32,788 nt of DNA from CAYIFA01 sp964362625 (lineage in GTDB: Bacteria > Patescibacteriota > Minisyncoccia > 1-14-0-10-42-19), in the NCBI GenBank assembly GCA_964362625.1, contig CAYIFA010000005.1, positions 1 to 32,788 of the forward strand, read 5' to 3'. Under the pieces are notes generated by a model that saw only the letters and a list, made by a program, of their open reading frames with translations, ran no database searches and had not been told where the DNA came from. Of the stretch, positions 31,862 through 32,788 are shown one piece after another (position 1 is the first letter of the stretch; every line of letters begins with the position of its first letter). A program made the position numbers and the translations under genes.

Positions 31862-32095
31862 TTGAATATGGGGCCGCTTTTTTTAAAGTCAATAAGATTT
31901 TATCAGAAAACAATTTCTCCCGATCACGGTTTCTTGGCTCGGCCAGCCAGAATATGCCGTTTTTATCCGTCCTGTTCGGAATACGCCGCAAATGCCTTTG
32001 GAAAGTATTCTATACCGAAAGCCGGTTGGTTAACGTTGCGACGCGTCTTAAGATGCCAGCCATTTAGCATAGGCGGTTGGGATCCGGTGCCATGA
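31862..32095 (+). CDS. yidD: Membrane protein insertion efficiency factor YidD
   Basis: A 77-aa (TTG start, 31862) or 75-aa (ATG start, 31868) protein. The conserved core is IRFYQKTISP, CRFYPSCSEYAANAFGKYS, LRRVLRCQPFSIGGWDPVP, with the Cys pair and WDPVP end of the YidD family. It has an amphipathic N-terminal helix and acts at the inner face of the membrane with YidC. Its stop overlaps the yidC start (ATGA). Confidence 0.95.
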   Translation: MNMGPLFLKSIRFYQKTISPDHGFLARPARICRFYPSCSEYAANAFGKYSIPKAGWLTLRRVLRCQPFSIGGWDPVP

Positions 32096-32788
32096 GTCTA
32101 TTATCGACCATTTACAATGAAATACTCTTTAAACCGTTATTTAACGCGCTGGTTTTTTTAACCAGCGTTGTGCCTTTTGCCGATCTTGGTGTCGCAGTCG
32201 TTATCCTGACTGTGATAGTCAGGTTTGTTATTTTTCCTTTCACTCATAAATCAATAAAGACGCAAGCCAAAATGCGCGAGATTGAACCGGAGTTGAAAAA
32301 AATACGATCAGAAACCAATGGGAAACAGGAAGAACAAGCGCGGCGGACCATGGAATTGTATAAAAGGCACGGCGTTTCGCCGTTTTCCGGATGCTTGCTG
32401 CTTTTGATTCAACTGCCGATCCTTATCGCCCTCTATCAGTTATTTATAAAAGACATCAGTGCCAGTCTAAGCTTGCTTTACCCGTTCGTGTCGCCGCCGG
32501 AAGGTATAAGATTTATGTTTCTAGGTTTGGTTGATATGACTAAATCCAGCATACCGATGGCGGTTATTGCGGCATTATCTCAATATTTTCAGATGCGTTT
32601 GGCCATGCCGTCAAAGACAATTGAGCAAAAAGCTGAAAGCAGGTCGTTTCAAAACGATTTTCAGAAAATGTTTTCACAACAGGCCGCCTATATTTTTCCG
32701 GTTATTATATTGATCATCTCTCTGAAATTCCCCGCGGCAGTCGCGCTCTATTGGACAACCTCCAATATTTTTGCTAGTGTGCATGAAT
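32092..32788 (+). CDS. yidC: Membrane protein insertase YidC/Oxa1 (partial, runs off the window)
   Basis: The first ~232 residues of a YidC/Oxa1 insertase, cut by the end of the sequence. The N-terminus SLLSTIYNEILFKPLFNALV lacks the large periplasmic P1 domain, as in Gram-positive and CPR types. TM helices visible include GVAVVILTVIVRFVIFPF (with the conserved hydrophilic-groove Arg), CLLLLIQLPILIALYQLF and the final ones around AAYIFPVIILIISL and PAAVALYWTTSNIF. A coiled-coil cytosolic loop (REIEPELKKIRSE) separates the first two. Coupled to yidD by a 4-bp overlap. Confidence 0.93.
   Translation, partial: MSLLSTIYNEILFKPLFNALVFLTSVVPFADLGVAVVILTVIVRFVIFPFTHKSIKTQAKMREIEPELKKIRSETNGKQEEQARRTMELYKRHGVSPFSGCLLLLIQLPILIALYQLFIKDISASLSLLYPFVSPPEGIRFMFLGLVDMTKSSIPMAVIAALSQYFQMRLAMPSKTIEQKAESRSFQNDFQKMFSQQAAYIFPVIILIISLKFPAAVALYWTTSNIFASVHE

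Overview
The window looks like a metagenome-assembled chromosome scaffold from a Candidate Phyla Radiation (Patescibacteria) bacterium, most likely Parcubacteria. This is an inference from style: compact genes, short operons with 4-bp stop/start overlaps, mixed Shine-Dalgarno and apparently leaderless starts, tRNAs without encoded CCA, a Cys-rich Gly/Pro-linked surface protein, a small one-TM protein with an NPF-type tail, and a degenerate DHH-family protein beside dnaN. No rRNA or full marker set is present, so the rank cannot be fixed. The sequence is draft quality. Illumina adapter and poly-G sequence around 7277-7461 splits one gene in two, and a 100-N gap at 23618-23717 removes most of yebC.

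Layout. 1-1511: a self-contained small hypothetical gene between imperfect direct repeats, tRNA-Lys(CTT), a YkuK-like RNase H-fold protein and tRNA-Arg(CCT). 1592-4710: HtrA-like protease, VIT/CCC1 transporter and an ornithine-type aminotransferase. 4797-8110: a two-gene surface unit (one-TM protein plus a ~949-aa secreted Cys-repeat/LamG protein). 8218-13491: MTHFR-like protein, M1 aminopeptidase, M24 Xaa-Pro peptidase and an EF-Tu-domain-2-like mini-protein. 13554-17484: tRNA-His followed directly by an accessory array. About 90-bp imperfect-palindrome repeats (two complete-looking pairs of arms plus partial copies) alternate with a small Cys-motif protein, a HAD hydrolase, a one-TM protein and a RelE/HigB-HigA-ImmA toxin-antitoxin pair. 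17506-25472: cell wall and repair genes (PBP1A, tyrS, murB, ruvC, partial yebC, a PH-like membrane protein, ruvB). 25762-28506: PilB/GspE ATPase and the degenerate DHH protein. 28553-32788: dnaN, an AT-rich spacer, dnaA, then divergently rpmH-rnpA-yidD-yidC, the classic origin neighbourhood.

The most interesting candidate is the 13.6-17.5 kb array. Its repeats have attC-like architecture: terminal box pairs close to TTCTAAC/GTTAGAA, an inner CCAGTTG/CAACTGG-type box pair and an AT-rich centre. They separate unrelated one- or two-gene units, and the array abuts a tRNA gene. If the minus strand is read as the attC strand, most units have gene-then-repeat order, as in an integron cassette array lacking an integrase (CALIN). 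A MITE or REP-like family is the main alternative.

A second pattern is that at least eight genes have a TANNNT-type hexamer exactly 6 nt before the ATG, which puts the predicted transcription start on the start codon. Other genes in the same window have clear Shine-Dalgarno sequences, so two initiation modes seem to coexist.
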